Assembly (NCBI GenBank): GCA_019916065.1
Contig: CM034237.1
Span: forward strand, 27,471,783-27,535,782
DNA: 64,000 nucleotides
Reading direction: 5' to 3'
Source: Vitellaria paradoxa
Taxonomy: Eukaryota; Streptophyta; Magnoliopsida; Ericales; Sapotaceae
In this document: piece after piece, positions 34,861 through 46,684 of the stretch
Layout of the letters: each line of letters begins with the position of its first letter
Position numbering within the stretch: the stretch's first letter is position 1
Notes under the pieces: model-generated
The model's input: only the letters and a program-made list of their open reading frames with translations
Databases searched by the model: none
What the model was told of the DNA's origin: nothing
Position numbers and translations under genes: made by a program

Positions 34861-35880
34861 ATGATGTCTGAGGAAACCATAACCAACAACACTCTTGAGA
34901 TGACTCCAATGGGTGAATTGAAAAATACTGCTTTTGTTAATCACTCTACGGGTGAATTATAGAATATTCCAACAGCGTACAGGTTAGATGGAAAAAATTA
35001 ATTGAAGTGGTCTCAACTGGTTCGTATGTTTCTCAAGGGACAAGGCAAGTTGAGTCATTTGCTTGGCACCGGTCCTAAATTAGGAGATCCTAAATTTGAT
35101 GCTTGGGACGAAGAAGACTCAATGGTAATGTCTTGGTTATGGAATTCTTTGTCTCCAGAGATTAGTGATACATGCATGTTCCTTGGCTCAGCCAAGGAGA
35201 AATGGGATGTTGTCCAACAAACCTACTCCAAAGTACGGGATGCTGCACAAATCAATGAAATTAAGACTAAAATTTGCAACACTAAACAAGAAAATTGGTC
35301 AGTTACGGAGTACTCAAATTTATTGAAAGGTTTTTGGCAGGAGATGGACCATTACCAGTGCATTTAGATGAAATACAACGAAGCTACAGCTATTCTGAAG
35401 AGGTTGATTGAAAAGGATCGTATCTATGAATTTCTTGCAGGACTAAATGTTGAGTTTGATGCTGTAAGAGTACAAATTCTTGGAAGAGAAGAATTACCAT
35501 CCTTAAATGCGGCAATTTCCATCGTGCTGGCTGAGGAAGAAAGAAAGGGTGTCATGCTTGACGCCAAGTTAGTGGAAAGCTCTACACCGGTATCCAAAAG
35601 TGTTGTGCAGCATTTTGGCGAAGTCAGTAAGAAAACTGATCAGTCAAAACAATTTAACAAAGAATCCTTATGGGGTACCTACTGCAAGAAGCCTCGTCAT
35701 ACTAGGAAAAAGTGTTGGAAGCTTCATGATAAGCCTCAAACCATGAAAAAGGGGAAAGGACAGGCTCATATGACAACCACAAGTAATGAGGAAAACTCCA
35801 CCATTGCTGATTTCAACAAAGAGGAGATTGAAAAGATAAGGGGTGTTGGGAACATTGGAGAAAACTCCCACACAAGGTAC
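34861..35880 (+). pseudogene. Copia-4 Gag
   Basis: Begins at MMSEETITNN (34861) and contains YRLDGKN, WSQLVRMFLKGQGKLSHL, WDEEDSMVMSWLWNSLSPEI and EFLAGLNVEFDAVRVQILGR. The knuckle region reads YCKKPRHTRKKCWKLH, with the first cysteine of CCHC lost. In-frame stops fall at 34960, 34999 and 35365. A frameshift near 35870-35880 leads into the protease frame. Confidence 0.88.
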
Positions 35881-38800
35881 TTTTTCTTTGGTGTTCTCAA
35901 GTACACAATCTTCATCTGTTTTTACTCAATCTTCATCTATATTTAATGCATCGGATAAAGTTTCTTCAGATTCTTGGATCATTAATTCATGAGCCACTAA
36001 CCATATGACCCATTCCTCACATAAATTCATCACATATAGTCCCTGCCCTAGCAATAAAAAAATTACCATAGTAGATGGGTCTGTTACCACTGTTGCTGGC
36101 CAAGGAGATGTGTATCTAAGTGATTGCCTTACACTTAAAAATGTTCTTCATGTCCCAAAACTTTGCTCCAATCTTATTTCTATCCAAAAGCTCACAAGTG
36201 ATTCTCATTGTAATGCAATTTTTTACCTTGATCGCTGTACTTTTCAAGAACAGGATGCGAATAAGATGATTGGACACGCTAAGGAGAAAGAGAGCTTATA
36301 TTATCTTAAAGCGCATAATGGACAAAGTAGAGTTCAGAGTTTGTCACCACTTTCCTTTCATTCCGGTTCTTTTGAATCCAATAAAGATAAGTTTTGGCTT
36401 CATCATCTCCATCTTGGTCATCCATCGTTTAGTGTTATCAAAATGATGTTTCCTTCCTTGATTAAGGGACTAGCCATTGAGACTTTTCATTGTGAAGTTT
36501 GCAAGCTAGCTAAACATAAGCGTGCTTCTTTTCCAATTAGTAATAAAAGAACATTTGTTCCTTTTGCTCTTATTCACAGTGATATTTGGGGTCCTGTTTC
36601 TAATATTTCTGGAGTTAGATGATTTGTTTCATTTATTGATGATTGCACCCGTGTGGCCTGGATTTATTTGTTAAAACATAAATCTGATGTGAGCTCAATA
36701 TTTACCATTTTTTATCAAAACTCAATTTGGGGTGGGAATACAGAGATTCCGTTCGGATAATGCAAAGGATTTTTTCAATCAGTCTCTCTCAACTTTTTTT
36801 CAAACACAAGGCATAATACATGAGTCTTCATGCATTAATACTCCTCAAAAAAATGGAGTAGCTAAACGAAAAAATAGTCATCTTCTTGCTAGTACAAGAG
36901 CCTTCCTCTTTCAAAAAGGTGTTCCTAAACAATATTGAGGGGAAGCCCTTTTAACTGCTGCACATATCATTAACAAACTTCCTACTCAAGTTCTAGATTT
37001 TAAGAGTCCAATGCAGGTCCTCACACAATTTTTTCCAAATTTCAATGCATCCAATAATCTTGTTCCAAAAATATTTGGATGTGTTGCCTTTGTTCTTATT
37101 CATTCTCAAAATCGGACCAAACTTGATCCCCGAGCTCTCAGATGTGTGTTTATTGGCTATTCTTCTACCCAAAAAGGTTACAAGTGCTATCATCCACCAA
37201 CAAGGAAACACTATGTGTCTGCGGATGTTACATTTGTTGAGCAAGAGTCCTACTTTCATACCCAAGGGGAGGATACCAGTACTAAAGAAATGAACCTTCT
37301 TGAATTCCCAAAGTTACCAGCAAATGTCACTAAATCTTTCGAGCCACCATTACAGCCAAACACTATACCTGAACCTACCTCGCAACCCACCATTCAACTT
37401 GAGTCCACTTCTCAATCCATCATTCAACCTGAGCCAAATTTGCAGCAAAAGCAAACTCAAGATTCTACCCGTCCATTGCAAGTTTACTCTCGGAGAATAG
37501 CATCAACTGCTCTGTCAGAGCCTATCCAATCATCCATTTCTACTCCTAAAAGTGTTGAGGTAACCACTTCTTCTACTGATAATGTTTTTGAAACTTATGA
37601 TTATGATCTTCCTATTGCTTTACGAAAGGGTACTAGAAGTTGCACAAAACATCCCTTGTATTCTTTCATTTCATATGAAAACTTGTCTTCTAGCCACAAA
37701 ACCTCTCTCACCACTTTACATACCACTCCTATTCCCAAAACTTTTTTCGAGGCATTAAAAAATGAGAATTGGGTAAAGGCTATGAAGATTAAGATGAAAG
37801 CACTAGAGAAAAACAAAACTTGGGGCCTTGTAGAGTTACCAAAGGGAAAGAAACCACTTGGATGCAAATGGGTGTTCACAACCAAATATAATTCAGATGG
37901 CACTTTGGAGAGATATAAAGCTCGACTAGTTGCTAAAAGGATACACTCAAACCTATGGCATAGATTACATGGAGACTTTTGCCCCAGTTGCTAAAATGAA
38001 TACAGTCAAAGTTTTATTATCTGTGACAGCTAACCTTGGTTGGACATTACAGCAGTTTGATGTCAAGAATGCATTCTTACATGGATATCTAGAGGAGGAG
38101 GTCTACATGGAGATTTTACCAAGATTTGACTCACCTGCTACAGCAGGGACAGTGTGTAAACTAAAAATGGCATTGTATGGGCTAAAACAATCTCCAAGAG
38201 CATGGTTTGGGAAATTTACCAAAGCCATGATTGGTATGAGATATAGGCAAAGCCAAGGCAATCATACTTTCTTTGTGAAGCATTCAGACTCAGGAGGTGT
38301 GACCATACTACTAGTTTATGTGGATGACATCATCATTACAGGAGATGACCTGGGAGGAATAACATTGTTGAAGAAACAATTGGTGAAGGAGTTTGAGATC
38401 AAGGACTTGGGCAAGCTAAAATATTTCTTGGGATGTAAACCAGCAGAGACACCTATAGAGTCAAACCATAGACTTTGTGAGGCTCCAGAAGATACAGCTG
38501 TTGATAAAGGATCTTATCAGAGACTTGTGGGAAAATTGATCTATTTGTCTCCTATTAGACCTGATATAGCTTATGCTATAAGTGTTGTGAGTCAATTTAT
38601 GCATAATCCCAAAAAATCACATCTCAAGGCAGTACATAGAATTCTATGGTATTTGAAGGGTACACCAAGAAAAAGAATTTTATTTAAAAAGGGAGAAGGA
38701 TTGACTCTTGAAGCTTATACAGACGCAGATTATGCGGGATCTTTAGTAGACAGGAGACCAATCTCAGGTTATTGTACTGTCCTAGGAGGAAATCTTGTCA

Positions 38801-39187
38801 CTTGGAAAAGCAAAAAGCAAAATGTAGTTGCAAGATCTAATGCAGAAACGGAGTTTAGAGCAATGACACTAGGGCTATGTGAATTATTACGGCTAAAAAT
38901 AATCTTTAGAAGACATGAAGATCAAATGGGAAGGTCCAATGAAGCTTTATTGCAACAACAAGTCTGCTATTAGTATTGCTAACAATCCGGTACAATATGA
39001 TCGTACAAAACATGTTGAGGTTGATCAGCACTTCATCAAAGAAAAATTAGATAGCAGTCTAATCTGTACCACGTTTGTTCCTACAAGAGATCAACTTGCA
39101 GATGTCCTTACCAAAGGGTTGTCTAGTGTTATCTTTCAAGACTTAATAGTCAAGCTTGGAATGGAGGATATCCATTCACCAGCTTGA
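35881..39187 (+). pseudogene. Copia-4 Pol: protease, integrase, RT, RNase H
   Basis: The protease motif reads WIINS followed by TGA (35990-35992), so both the catalytic aspartate (now Asn) and the glycine codon are altered. Integrase has HLHLGHPS, CEVCKLAKHKR and HSDIWGP, a stop at 36620, a frameshift near 36725, and a stop at 36936. RT starts in the 37011 frame, shifts near 37936, and includes FDVKNAFLHGYLEEEVYME and the YVDDIIITGDD catalytic box. About 29 residues are missing between LKYFLG and CKPAETP, near 38433. RNase H shifts once more near 38920 and ends at 39187 (GMEDIHSPA). Confidence 0.92.
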
Positions 39188-39196
39188 GGGAGGGAG
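39183..39196 (+). promoter_or_regulatory. Copia-4 polypurine tract
   Basis: cttgagggagggag immediately precedes the 3' LTR, overlapping the pol stop. Confidence 0.85.
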
Positions 39197-39425
39197 TGTC
39201 AGAAATCATACATTTTTGTTAATTAGAATCATTGTAATTAGTTTGATTGATTTGACCCAAGAAATTAGATGATTGGGCTGATTTTTAGACAATCAATCAA
39301 TCCCTAATTATTAGGGATTTGTCTCTAGGATTTATTGTTCTTTCCTAGAATAGCTTCTAACTTCATGTATAAATAGCCATGTAATTTCTTTTGCAAGATA
39401 ATAAGAATTAAGACACTTTTTGTCA
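39197..39425 (+). repeat. Copia-4 3' LTR
   Basis: 229 bp. Carries one copy of the 58-bp unit that is doubled in the 5' LTR, so it represents the original form. Confidence 0.93.
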
Positions 39426-39960
39426 GGAGTGATACTTGAAGCATACGCTAATGCAAATTATGCTGGATCAATGGTTAACCAAAAATCCACGACAGGATAT
39501 TGTACTTTCCTAAGGGAATCTTAGTGACATGGAGAAATATAAAACAAAATATAGTGGCAAGATCGAGTGCAGAATTTAAATTTCGAGCAATGGCTTAAGG
39601 GATATGCGAATGGTTGTGGATAAAGATTATCTTGGATGATTTGAAGATTAGGTGGGATGATCCTATAAGACTTATTGTGACAACAAATCAACAATCAACA
39701 TTGCACATAATCCGGTTCAACATGATAGGAGAAACACATTGAGGTGGGTGACACTTTATAAAGAAGAAGCTTGACAATGGTGTGATTTGTACACATTGAG
39801 GTGGGTAGACACTTTATAAACGAGAAGCTTGACAACGGTGTGATTCGTACACCATGTGCGTCTATGAAGTCTCAACTTGCTGATGTGCTCACTAAGGGCA
39901 TGATCCTATGATTCAAATCATTATCAACAAGTTGGGAATGGACAATGCTTATTCGCCAAC
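39426..39960 (+). pseudogene. Copia-3 RNase H, right part
   Basis: Continues copia-3 after copia-4. Pieces of the RNase H domain are readable in changing frames (ANYAGS-like, VTWRNIKQNIVARSSAE, LADVL-like near the end). A 57-bp segment (39736-39792) is tandemly repeated at 39793-39850, breaking the region equivalent to KHIEVDxHFIKEKLD. The end is followed by the polypurine tract at 39959-39973. Confidence 0.75.
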
Positions 39961-39974
39961 TTGAGGGGGAGGGT

Positions 39975-40246
39975 TGAAAGACGCATTAGAATCCTCTTAT
40001 TTAGGAAGAGATGATCAGATTATTATGAAGGAGGATTCGGTTGTTATTAGGATTTGTTTTCTAATTTATATTGTATTTCAATTATATCCCTAATTTCTAG
40101 GAGTGTAGCTTTTTGATATCCTGATTCTAAGGGATTGAGATTTGTTCTTTTTTTTACCTCTTGGCTACCTATCTGCTTAAAGGAGCCTAAGTGTAAATCT
40201 TGAATACAATTGAAGAAAATAAAATACTACTTCCTAAAATTTCACA
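39975..40246 (+). repeat. Copia-3 3' LTR (single, end approximate)
   Basis: Begins TGAAAGACGC right after a polypurine tract and ends near TTTCACA. About 270 bp. No 5' partner exists in the window. Confidence 0.65.
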
Positions 40247-41329
40247 TTATGCATTGTTCATTGCATTTAAATTTTTTGGTTAATAATGATTTATCAAAGC
40301 ATTTGGTATTGTACGAGTTATAGTTTTTGGTTTAGGAATGTTATTTTTATTTTTCCTACAGACTAATATCCAGCCTTGGAGAAGATGAAGCCTTATAGCT
40401 GGTTGATAAACTGGAAGTATGTTTATTTATTATGTCTAGAGCTAAACTACTGGTAGATTATAGTTAGAGAGTTATAGTAAAGAGGCTACTGGATTAATTA
40501 TTGCTATGAATAAGATTGATAATTGGATAATTTTTATCGTTTCAGGTATATCAAAGAGACCCTTCTTCCCAATGAATGCAAGACTTTTCTAGAAGGCCAA
40601 TTATACAGACATTTTATTTATTTAGATCTATTTTATATAGATATGTCAAAGAGACCCTTCTTCCCAATGAATGCAAGACTTTTCTAAAAGGCCAATTATA
40701 CAGATATTTTACTTATTTAGATGTTTTTTTTAGTATTTAGCATTTCCTTCAATTTATAGGAGATTTTTCTTTTTTTTGGGGGCGGGGGTGTTTGGTTAGG
40801 AACCTATAACATTTTAGGCTTCTAATTTGTGATGAACTCCTTCTCAATTATCAAGTACTTTGGAAGTTAAAATTTGACTTCTCACAAATATTAGTTATTT
40901 TTTTTATAGTAGAGATTATTATTTGACATAATAATAATTTGATAACATTAGATAAATTATTTGATTTTTTGAATATTTGATGCAAGAGAACTTGATTTTT
41001 TAAATATTTGATATAAGCGAGCTAAGCCCGAGCTTAATTTTTCTAGGCCCTATCAAGCCTGAGTGCGGCACAAGTTCAAAAAAATATATGACGATCCGAG
41101 CTTGATCACGACAAAGTCCAGCTAAGCTCAGGTCATTTACACCCTTATATACGACTCCTAAGTGGTTAATTAAAGATCTTGCAGAAGTTGTGCACCAGTG
41201 GGTGTGACCAGAGTGATTGAGAAGCTTCCATATTTGGATTCTATTACGCAAAGAGAGATATAAACACCAAGTTCGCAAAAGTAGAACCAGGCTATGAGAC
41301 CACTCGTTGTATGAGTTTATTGTTGTGTA
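40247..41329. other. No gene; short repeats and a possible MITE end
   Basis: Contains the 95-bp tandem duplication noted separately. At about 41020-41150 there are gagctcgg/cccgagc words and an end resembling ttacaccctta, which recalls the terminal part of common plant hAT-derived MITEs. I found no downstream exon of the splicing-factor pseudogene here, although it would be expected on the minus strand to the left of 41846. Confidence 0.45.
40546..40735. repeat. Tandem duplication, 95-bp period
   Basis: tcaaagagacccttcttccc begins at 40551 and 40646. The copies match over about 90 bp with few changes. Confidence 0.85.
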
Positions 41330-41475
41330 GATCTAGGTCACAGTGAAGTTATTCCATTGTGAGCTAGGAGTCACAGGTTCCTAAAACGAAAATAGCCTCT
41401 TTGCAAATTGGGAAAGATGGCATACATCTCCCTAGACTCCACAGTAAAGGAGTCTCGTGTACTGGATTATCCTTT
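41330..41475 (+). mobile_element. tRNA-derived SINE-like sequence
   Basis: The order ccattgtgagc, ggagtcacaggttc, agcctctttgcaaa, catacatctccctagactcc and tctcgtgtactgga follows a widespread plant tRNA-derived SINE-type repeat. Its B-box-like ggttcga has decayed to ggttcct here. No poly(A) or poly(T) end or target duplication was seen. It lies 370 bp downstream (minus sense) of the last recognisable exon of the pseudogene. Confidence 0.5.
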
Positions 41476-41845
41476 ATTATTGTGGTGGATCTTTCAATGA
41501 CTCATTTGGAGTTTATTAGGTTTGTACGAGGCTTACCTGTGCCACGTACCATGGGGGGAGTTCTCATCTCTTAAGTGCGTGGCAAGATCAATTATAGTGC
41601 AATAAATCAAGACAACCTCACCATAGCAGGTCACTACTTTTGTAGTTCTTGACTACAAGGCAGAGGAATGAACTTGACACGAACTTACTGTTCTCTGACC
41701 AAAAATTATTCAATAACACATGGGACAATAAAAACTAGAATAGCAGAGGTTCTCTTTAAATCAGCAGAACGCATATTGCAGAACATCTGTTAAAATCCAT
41801 ACAACCCAAAAATACAATAACTTGAATTAAAGGAAAATATAATAC

Positions 41846-41932
41846 CTTTTTGCCTGCAAAATATCAACCATTTATAGATTGACAAGCAAGCACAGCAGAA
41901 TCCAATGACTTGTAATGTTCATAAACATTCCC
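41846..41932 (-). pseudogene. Splicing-factor pseudogene exon: C-terminal half of RRM
   Basis: 87 nt (29 codons) between an atttgcag acceptor and an aaaaag|gtatt donor. Reads [20 protein letters not shown], then NG, a TGA stop, and YFAGKK. The family has GNVYV-Y at RNP1 and NGRYFAGK at the end of the RRM, so the stop replaces an arginine codon (CGA to TGA is the simplest path). Exon length and both splice sites are preserved. Confidence 0.88.
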
Positions 41933-42015
41933 CTGCAAATGGAATGAACTATTTTTTCATACCTGACCATAAACATAATACTTGTTATACATTGAGGCGC
42001 CAAGTAGGTCAAAGA

Positions 42016-42210
42016 TGATAAACGAAAGAAATGAAAAGGAAAAAAACTTGTATTACTATAGAAAGATGAATACAATTAATTAACCCTAATACACAATTAA
42101 CTAATACTTAGAGATAAAACCTAGAAAGCATAAAAGACTAACCTACCCCTAGAAAACTGAAATAAATACAAAAAAACAATAAGTTGAAAAATACATAACA
42201 CTATATTTCA
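42016..42210 (-). repeat. Copia-5 3' LTR
   Basis: Minus strand TGAAATATAG to GTTTATCA. Preceded (minus sense) by a G-rich polypurine tract at 42211-42230 that contains a run of about 11 G. Confidence 0.9.
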
Positions 42211-43571
42211 CACCCCCCCCCCCTCAAACTTAGGATGCAAGGGTAGAGAGCATCGAGAGTTTGCCAAGGAGGTAACGAAAACGAGCAGTAGTGTGAATCT
42301 TAGTAAATAAGTCAGCTAGCTGCAAAGAAGAAAAGACAAACGGCAAAAAATAATGTCAGACTAAAGACACTGACGAACAAAGTGATAATCAATCTCAATA
42401 TGCTTCATGCGCTTATGGAAAACAAAGTTGTGAACAATCTGAATAACACTCTTATTATCTCAACAAAATGGCTTGGGAGTAAAAAGAGTAACACCCATAT
42501 CTGAAAAAACTAACGAAACCAAACAATATCAGAGGTAGCAGGTGCCAAAGCTTGATATTCTACTTCAGTGGTAGAGCAAGCAATAATAGATTGATTGCTT
42601 CTTATTTTTTCGAAAAATAAAAGAATCACCCTGAAACACACAGAAGCTAGAGGTGGACTTTCGATCAAAGATATCACTAGCCCAAATAACATCAGCACAA
42701 GCCTGAAGAGTTAAGCTCAAAGTAAAGGAGAGTAATAAACACTGATGGATAGTGCCATGAATATACAGTAGAATACACAATAATGTAACCCAATGTGTAG
42801 AGCGTGGAGTAGAAACAAATTGATTAATAATATGAACAGCATAGGCAATGTCAGACCAAGTCATCGTAAGATAAACTAAGCGGCCAATAAGCACTCGATA
42901 TCCTGTAGGATTATCAAGAGGAACACCGTCAGAAGCACAAAACTTAACATGCAACTCAGTGGGAGTGTCAACAGTTTTGTCATCTGTGAGATGAATACGA
43001 TAGAAAATGTCATTAGCATAGCTATAATAGGACAAGAGGTAACCCATAGGAAAAGAGGCAACTTCAATTCCAAGGAAGTAATAAAGCAATCCCAAATCTT
43101 TCATTTCAAACCCATGGAAGAGATGATGTTTCTCCTCTTGAATGGGATCAGAATCAGAATCAGTAATAATCATATCATCTATAATAAGAGAAGAACGAGA
43201 CCATGAGATGTTCGACGTACACAGAGAGCGGAGTCATGAGTGCTAGACTGAAAACCAATCTAAAGAACCACATCCCGAAACCTTGTAGAGAAGATCGTTT
43301 TAGGCCATAAAGAGCACGACGTAGATGACAAACAAGACTTGGAGCAAGAGAAACACCTAAAGGCAGGCGCATATAAACCTCTTCTAAAAGATAGCCATTC
43401 AGAAACGCATTCTTAACATCCAACTAGAAGAGAGGCCACTGATGCACAACAGCCATAGAGATCAAAGTGTGAATAGTGGTCATTTATGCAATAGGAGCAA
43501 ATGTCTTCTCAAAATCAATGCTATATGCTTAAGAAAACCCGTTTACCACTAAGCGAGCTTTATACCGCTTC
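42211..43571 (-). pseudogene. Copia-5 RT (second part) and RNase H
   Basis: From the gypsy-2 junction the minus strand reads KRYKARLVVN, then [27 protein letters not shown], a broken catalytic region, GFEMKDLGLLYYFLGIEVAS and IGRLVYLTMTWSDIAYAVHI. RNase H follows with DRKSTSSFC and a degraded tail with an NKSVIQI-like motif near 42460. At least three frameshifts and several stops. The YVDD box is not readable. Confidence 0.85.
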
Positions 43572-43990
43572 TGATGTAGGACATTAACAAGCCATATTAC
43601 CTACATTTCTTCCAACGTTCTACTTGTCAAAAATTATTGCAAATACAGCAAGATGCCAACTATATACAGCAACATCTAGCTGACCAAATATAGCCATATA
43701 CTAGCTGTAAAAATAGGTTGTATACAACAGTATACTGGTTGTAAAAAAAATAGTTGTATTACAGCCTTATTTACTTAGTTTACAATTGTATCTTAGCAGT
43801 AAAATAGCCCCTCCTGTAGCCTATATAAAGGCTATATTATTATAGTTTTAAAACCGACATTTCATAAATAAAATTAGAGTTACTTGTGTGTTCTCAAAGT
43901 TATGAAGTTCTTATCGGTTGTTTCAACCTTAGGACTAGTCTCTTCTACTGGATTTTGAGTTGTTTCAATTCCTAATCTTGTTGTTTCACC
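43572..43990 (+). repeat. Gypsy-2 5' LTR
   Basis: About 419 bp with a TATA box (ctatataaag, 43821-43830). The U3 part contains several ctagctgt/tagttgta words. The exact 3' limit is uncertain by a few bases because five extra bases separate it from the primer site. Confidence 0.88.
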
Positions 43991-43998
43991 ACACCAAG

Positions 43999-44010
43999 TG
44001 GTATCAGAGC
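43999..44010 (+). promoter_or_regulatory. Gypsy-2 primer-binding site
   Basis: tggtatcagagc, initiator tRNA-Met complement, five to eight bases after the LTR end. Confidence 0.9.
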
Positions 44011-44049
44011 AGGGATTTTCCTGCTAGAATCACTTTTTGCAACAAGGAG

Positions 44050-45350
44050 ATGGCTGACCCCAGAGATTCAACCTCCAACGACGTGAAAACAATGATTGAT
44101 TTGCAAAAGGAGACTATGGGTTCTCTAAGGCTTGCAAACTTCTTTCGAAGGGCTATAAGTCAATCTACGGGCTGCTGCAACTATCACCGATGGTCCTCGT
44201 GATCGGGTAGAGCCACCACAACAACAACCGAGAAATCATATAAATCAACCACAACTGAATTTAGAAATACCAATTCAAAGGCATGGTCAAAGAACTTTTG
44301 ATGACAACAGTGACAAGGAGATCGAGGTTCCTGACCAAATGAGACACTACAATGATAGACCTAATTTAAGTCGTGTTAGAGGCAACTCCGGGTACCAATT
44401 AGAGATGGATCTACTTTCAATGATTAGCTACACATTAAAGAATTCCTAGACTGGCTTAATAAAGTAGAAAGGTTCTTCGAATACATGGAGATTCCTAAAG
44501 ACAAAAAAGTCAAGTTGGTAGCCTACAAACTAAAAGGAGGAGCTTCAACTTGGCGGGAGTACAAGCAAAAGTCATGAGCTCGCATAGGGAAAGCACCAAT
44601 AAGATCCTGGCGGCGGATGAAACAACTATTAAAGGGTAACTTTTTACCACGTGACTATGATCAAATTCTATTTCAACAATATCAAAATTGTCGGCAAGGA
44701 AATCATTCAGTACGGGATTATTCAACTAAATTCTTTCGGTTGTGTACCCGAAATGACATTTCTCACAAAAGGCAACAAGGTTTATTGGGGGATTGAGACC
44801 AAATATCCGTGATGGAATAGATATTCAAGATGTGTGGAATCTCAGCGAGGCTATCCAACTTGCAACTAAAGGTGAGACCCAAAGTGACAGATTTTCTAGT
44901 CGTGGTCAACAACCATATAAACCATATATGGGGGAGGTCTCACGTGGAAACAACACTCTAAACAAAGGGAAAGAGGTGACTAATAAAGGACAACTAGCAC
45001 AACCGCCTATTAGGTGCACAAACAGAGCTAAGGGTAGTCATTTTACACCCGCTACACAAAGAAGCCCAAATCAACATCAAAGGTCATTTGGACAACCAAC
45101 TAAAAAGAGAAACTAGCCTCCCAATCCTTACGCTTATACAACTCAAGATAAATGTCATTGATGTGGTGCAACCGACCATACGTCCAACACTTGTCCTCAA
45201 CCAAGGACTAGAGGAGTTAATCTAGTCAACCAAGAGGCAGTTGTGGAAGAAGATCAACCCTCTGATAATGCATGTGTCGAAGATGATGGACAGGACAATA
45301 GTGAAGATGAAGATGTTGAATATGCATATGGAGACGAAAGAAGGCGGTTA
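44050..45350 (+). pseudogene. Gypsy-2 Gag
   Basis: Begins near the ATG at 44050 (MADPRDSTSNDVKTMIDLQK). After breaks the core DWLNKVERFFEYMEIPKDKK, KLVAYKLKGGASTWRE and NFLPRDYDQILFQQYQNCRQ can be read at about 44445-44700, which is typical gypsy gag. A cysteine-rich stretch near 45155-45200 (HWCG-type, NTCPQ) is the likely zinc knuckle. Numerous stops and frameshifts. Confidence 0.82.
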
Positions 45351-45351
45351 A

Positions 45352-46522
45352 ATGTTATTCGACACATGTTACAAACAACGAAACAACCACTTTAAGATTC
45401 ACAACGTAACAAGATGTTTAAAACCCACTTGTGAGGTGGGAGAATGTGTGTGTGATCTAGTTATTGATAGTGGGTGTGAAGAAAATGCAGTGGCAAAGGT
45501 CATTCTAGACAAATTAAAACTACCAACAACAATCCACCAAAAGCCTTACCTAGCCAATCTGATTTCCAACGAACACCAGCGAGAGGTGAATAGGCAATGT
45601 AGAATTTTTCATTTTCAATTGGTGGTGTTTATTTTGATGAGCTTGTCTTTGACGCCATTGATATGGATGTGAGCCACATTATTCTAGGAAGACCTTGACA
45701 ATATGATTATCAAGTATTACATAGGGGAAAGACAACTTCTACACCTTCTGTCTTCAAGTGTGAAAGAACGTCCTAAAACGTTTAAAGTGGAGGGGCGATC
45801 TCTTTTACTCACAAACAGGACACTTGAGGAAGTCAAAGGAGATCAATAATTGATTGCTTTGGTAGCTAAAGGTGAAGGTCCTCCACCTACTAAAGTACCA
45901 AAAGAGTTGCAACCACTTGTGGAGGAGTATGCTGACTTTTCCCAAATAAATTACCAGATGAGTTACCATCCATGCATAACATTCAACATGCCATTGACTT
46001 AGTGCTAGGAGCAAGCTTGCCGAACCTACCACATTATCGAATGAGTCCTCAAGAACATACAATCCTTCAAGGGCAAGGGGATGAACTTATCAAAAAAGGA
46101 GTAGTTCAGACTAGCATGAGTCCTTGTGCAGTACCAACCTTACTAACACCAAAGAAGGATAGTAGTTGGTGCATGTGTGCCGACAGTCGAGCTATCAACA
46201 AAATCACGGTGAAGTATAGATTTCCCATCCCTCGATTAGATGATATGCTTGACATGTTAGAAGGAGCCAAAATTTTCAGCAAGATAGACTTGAAAAGCGG
46301 CTACCTCCAGATACGCTACCACCAGGAGATGAAAGGAAGACAGCCTTCAAGACCAAGGAAGGATTGTACGAGTGGAAAGTCATGCCCTTGGGACTTTCAA
46401 ATGCACCTAACAGCTTTATGAGACTTATGCACCAAGTCCCTAAGCCATTCATGGGTAAGCTTGTCATTGTTTATTTTGATAATATACTTATTTACAGCCG
46501 GACACATGAGCTTCATTATAAG
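45352..46522 (+). pseudogene. Gypsy-2 protease and first part of RT
   Basis: The protease appears as CDLVIDSGCEENAVAKVILDK (about 45450-45515). RT begins with [20 protein letters not shown] and [20 protein letters not shown], then [13 protein letters not shown] (45972 frame). A frameshift near 46310 leads to [17 protein letters not shown]. The catalytic box at about 46466-46490 reads [10 protein letters not shown], so the second catalytic aspartate is Asn. The reading stops at the solo LTR and resumes in frame at 48030. Confidence 0.85.
46518..46522. repeat. Target-site duplication of the solo LTR (left copy)
   Basis: ataag, repeated at 48025-48029 on the other side of the LTR. Confidence 0.8.
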
Positions 46523-46684
46523 TGATTGTATTATGAAAAGTACAATCATAAACCTTAAATTGTGGGTTGTTAGATAAATTTATATTTTAAAAAAATGAAA
46601 AAAAAGGGTGTTAATACACTAATGAGGATGTCTTGTGATTGCAGGTGTCTGGGAGGAAAATAACAGAATTGGACCAAAATAGAG

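Larger units (their letters stand above)
34259..39425 (+). mobile_element. Copia-4: complete copia element with unequal LTRs
   Basis: LTRs at 34259-34545 (287 bp) and 39197-39425 (229 bp) flank gag-pol in copia order, with ggagt target duplications. The 58-bp length difference is fully explained by a tandem duplication inside the 5' LTR. Outside it the LTRs differ at about 9 of 229 positions by eye. Inserted in the same orientation into copia-3. Gag-pol has four frameshifts, several stops and a deletion in RT. Confidence 0.95.
32960..40246 (+). mobile_element. Copia-3: 5'-truncated copia element split by copia-4
   Basis: RT and RNase H sequence on the plus strand at about 32960-34258 continues at 39426-39960 once copia-4 is removed. 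It ends in a polypurine tract (cttgagggggaggg, 39959-39973) and one LTR (39975 to about 40246). Gag, protease and integrase are absent, and the left side abuts the gypsy-1 LTR. Many stops and frameshifts and two internal duplications mark it as much older than its insert. Confidence 0.8.
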
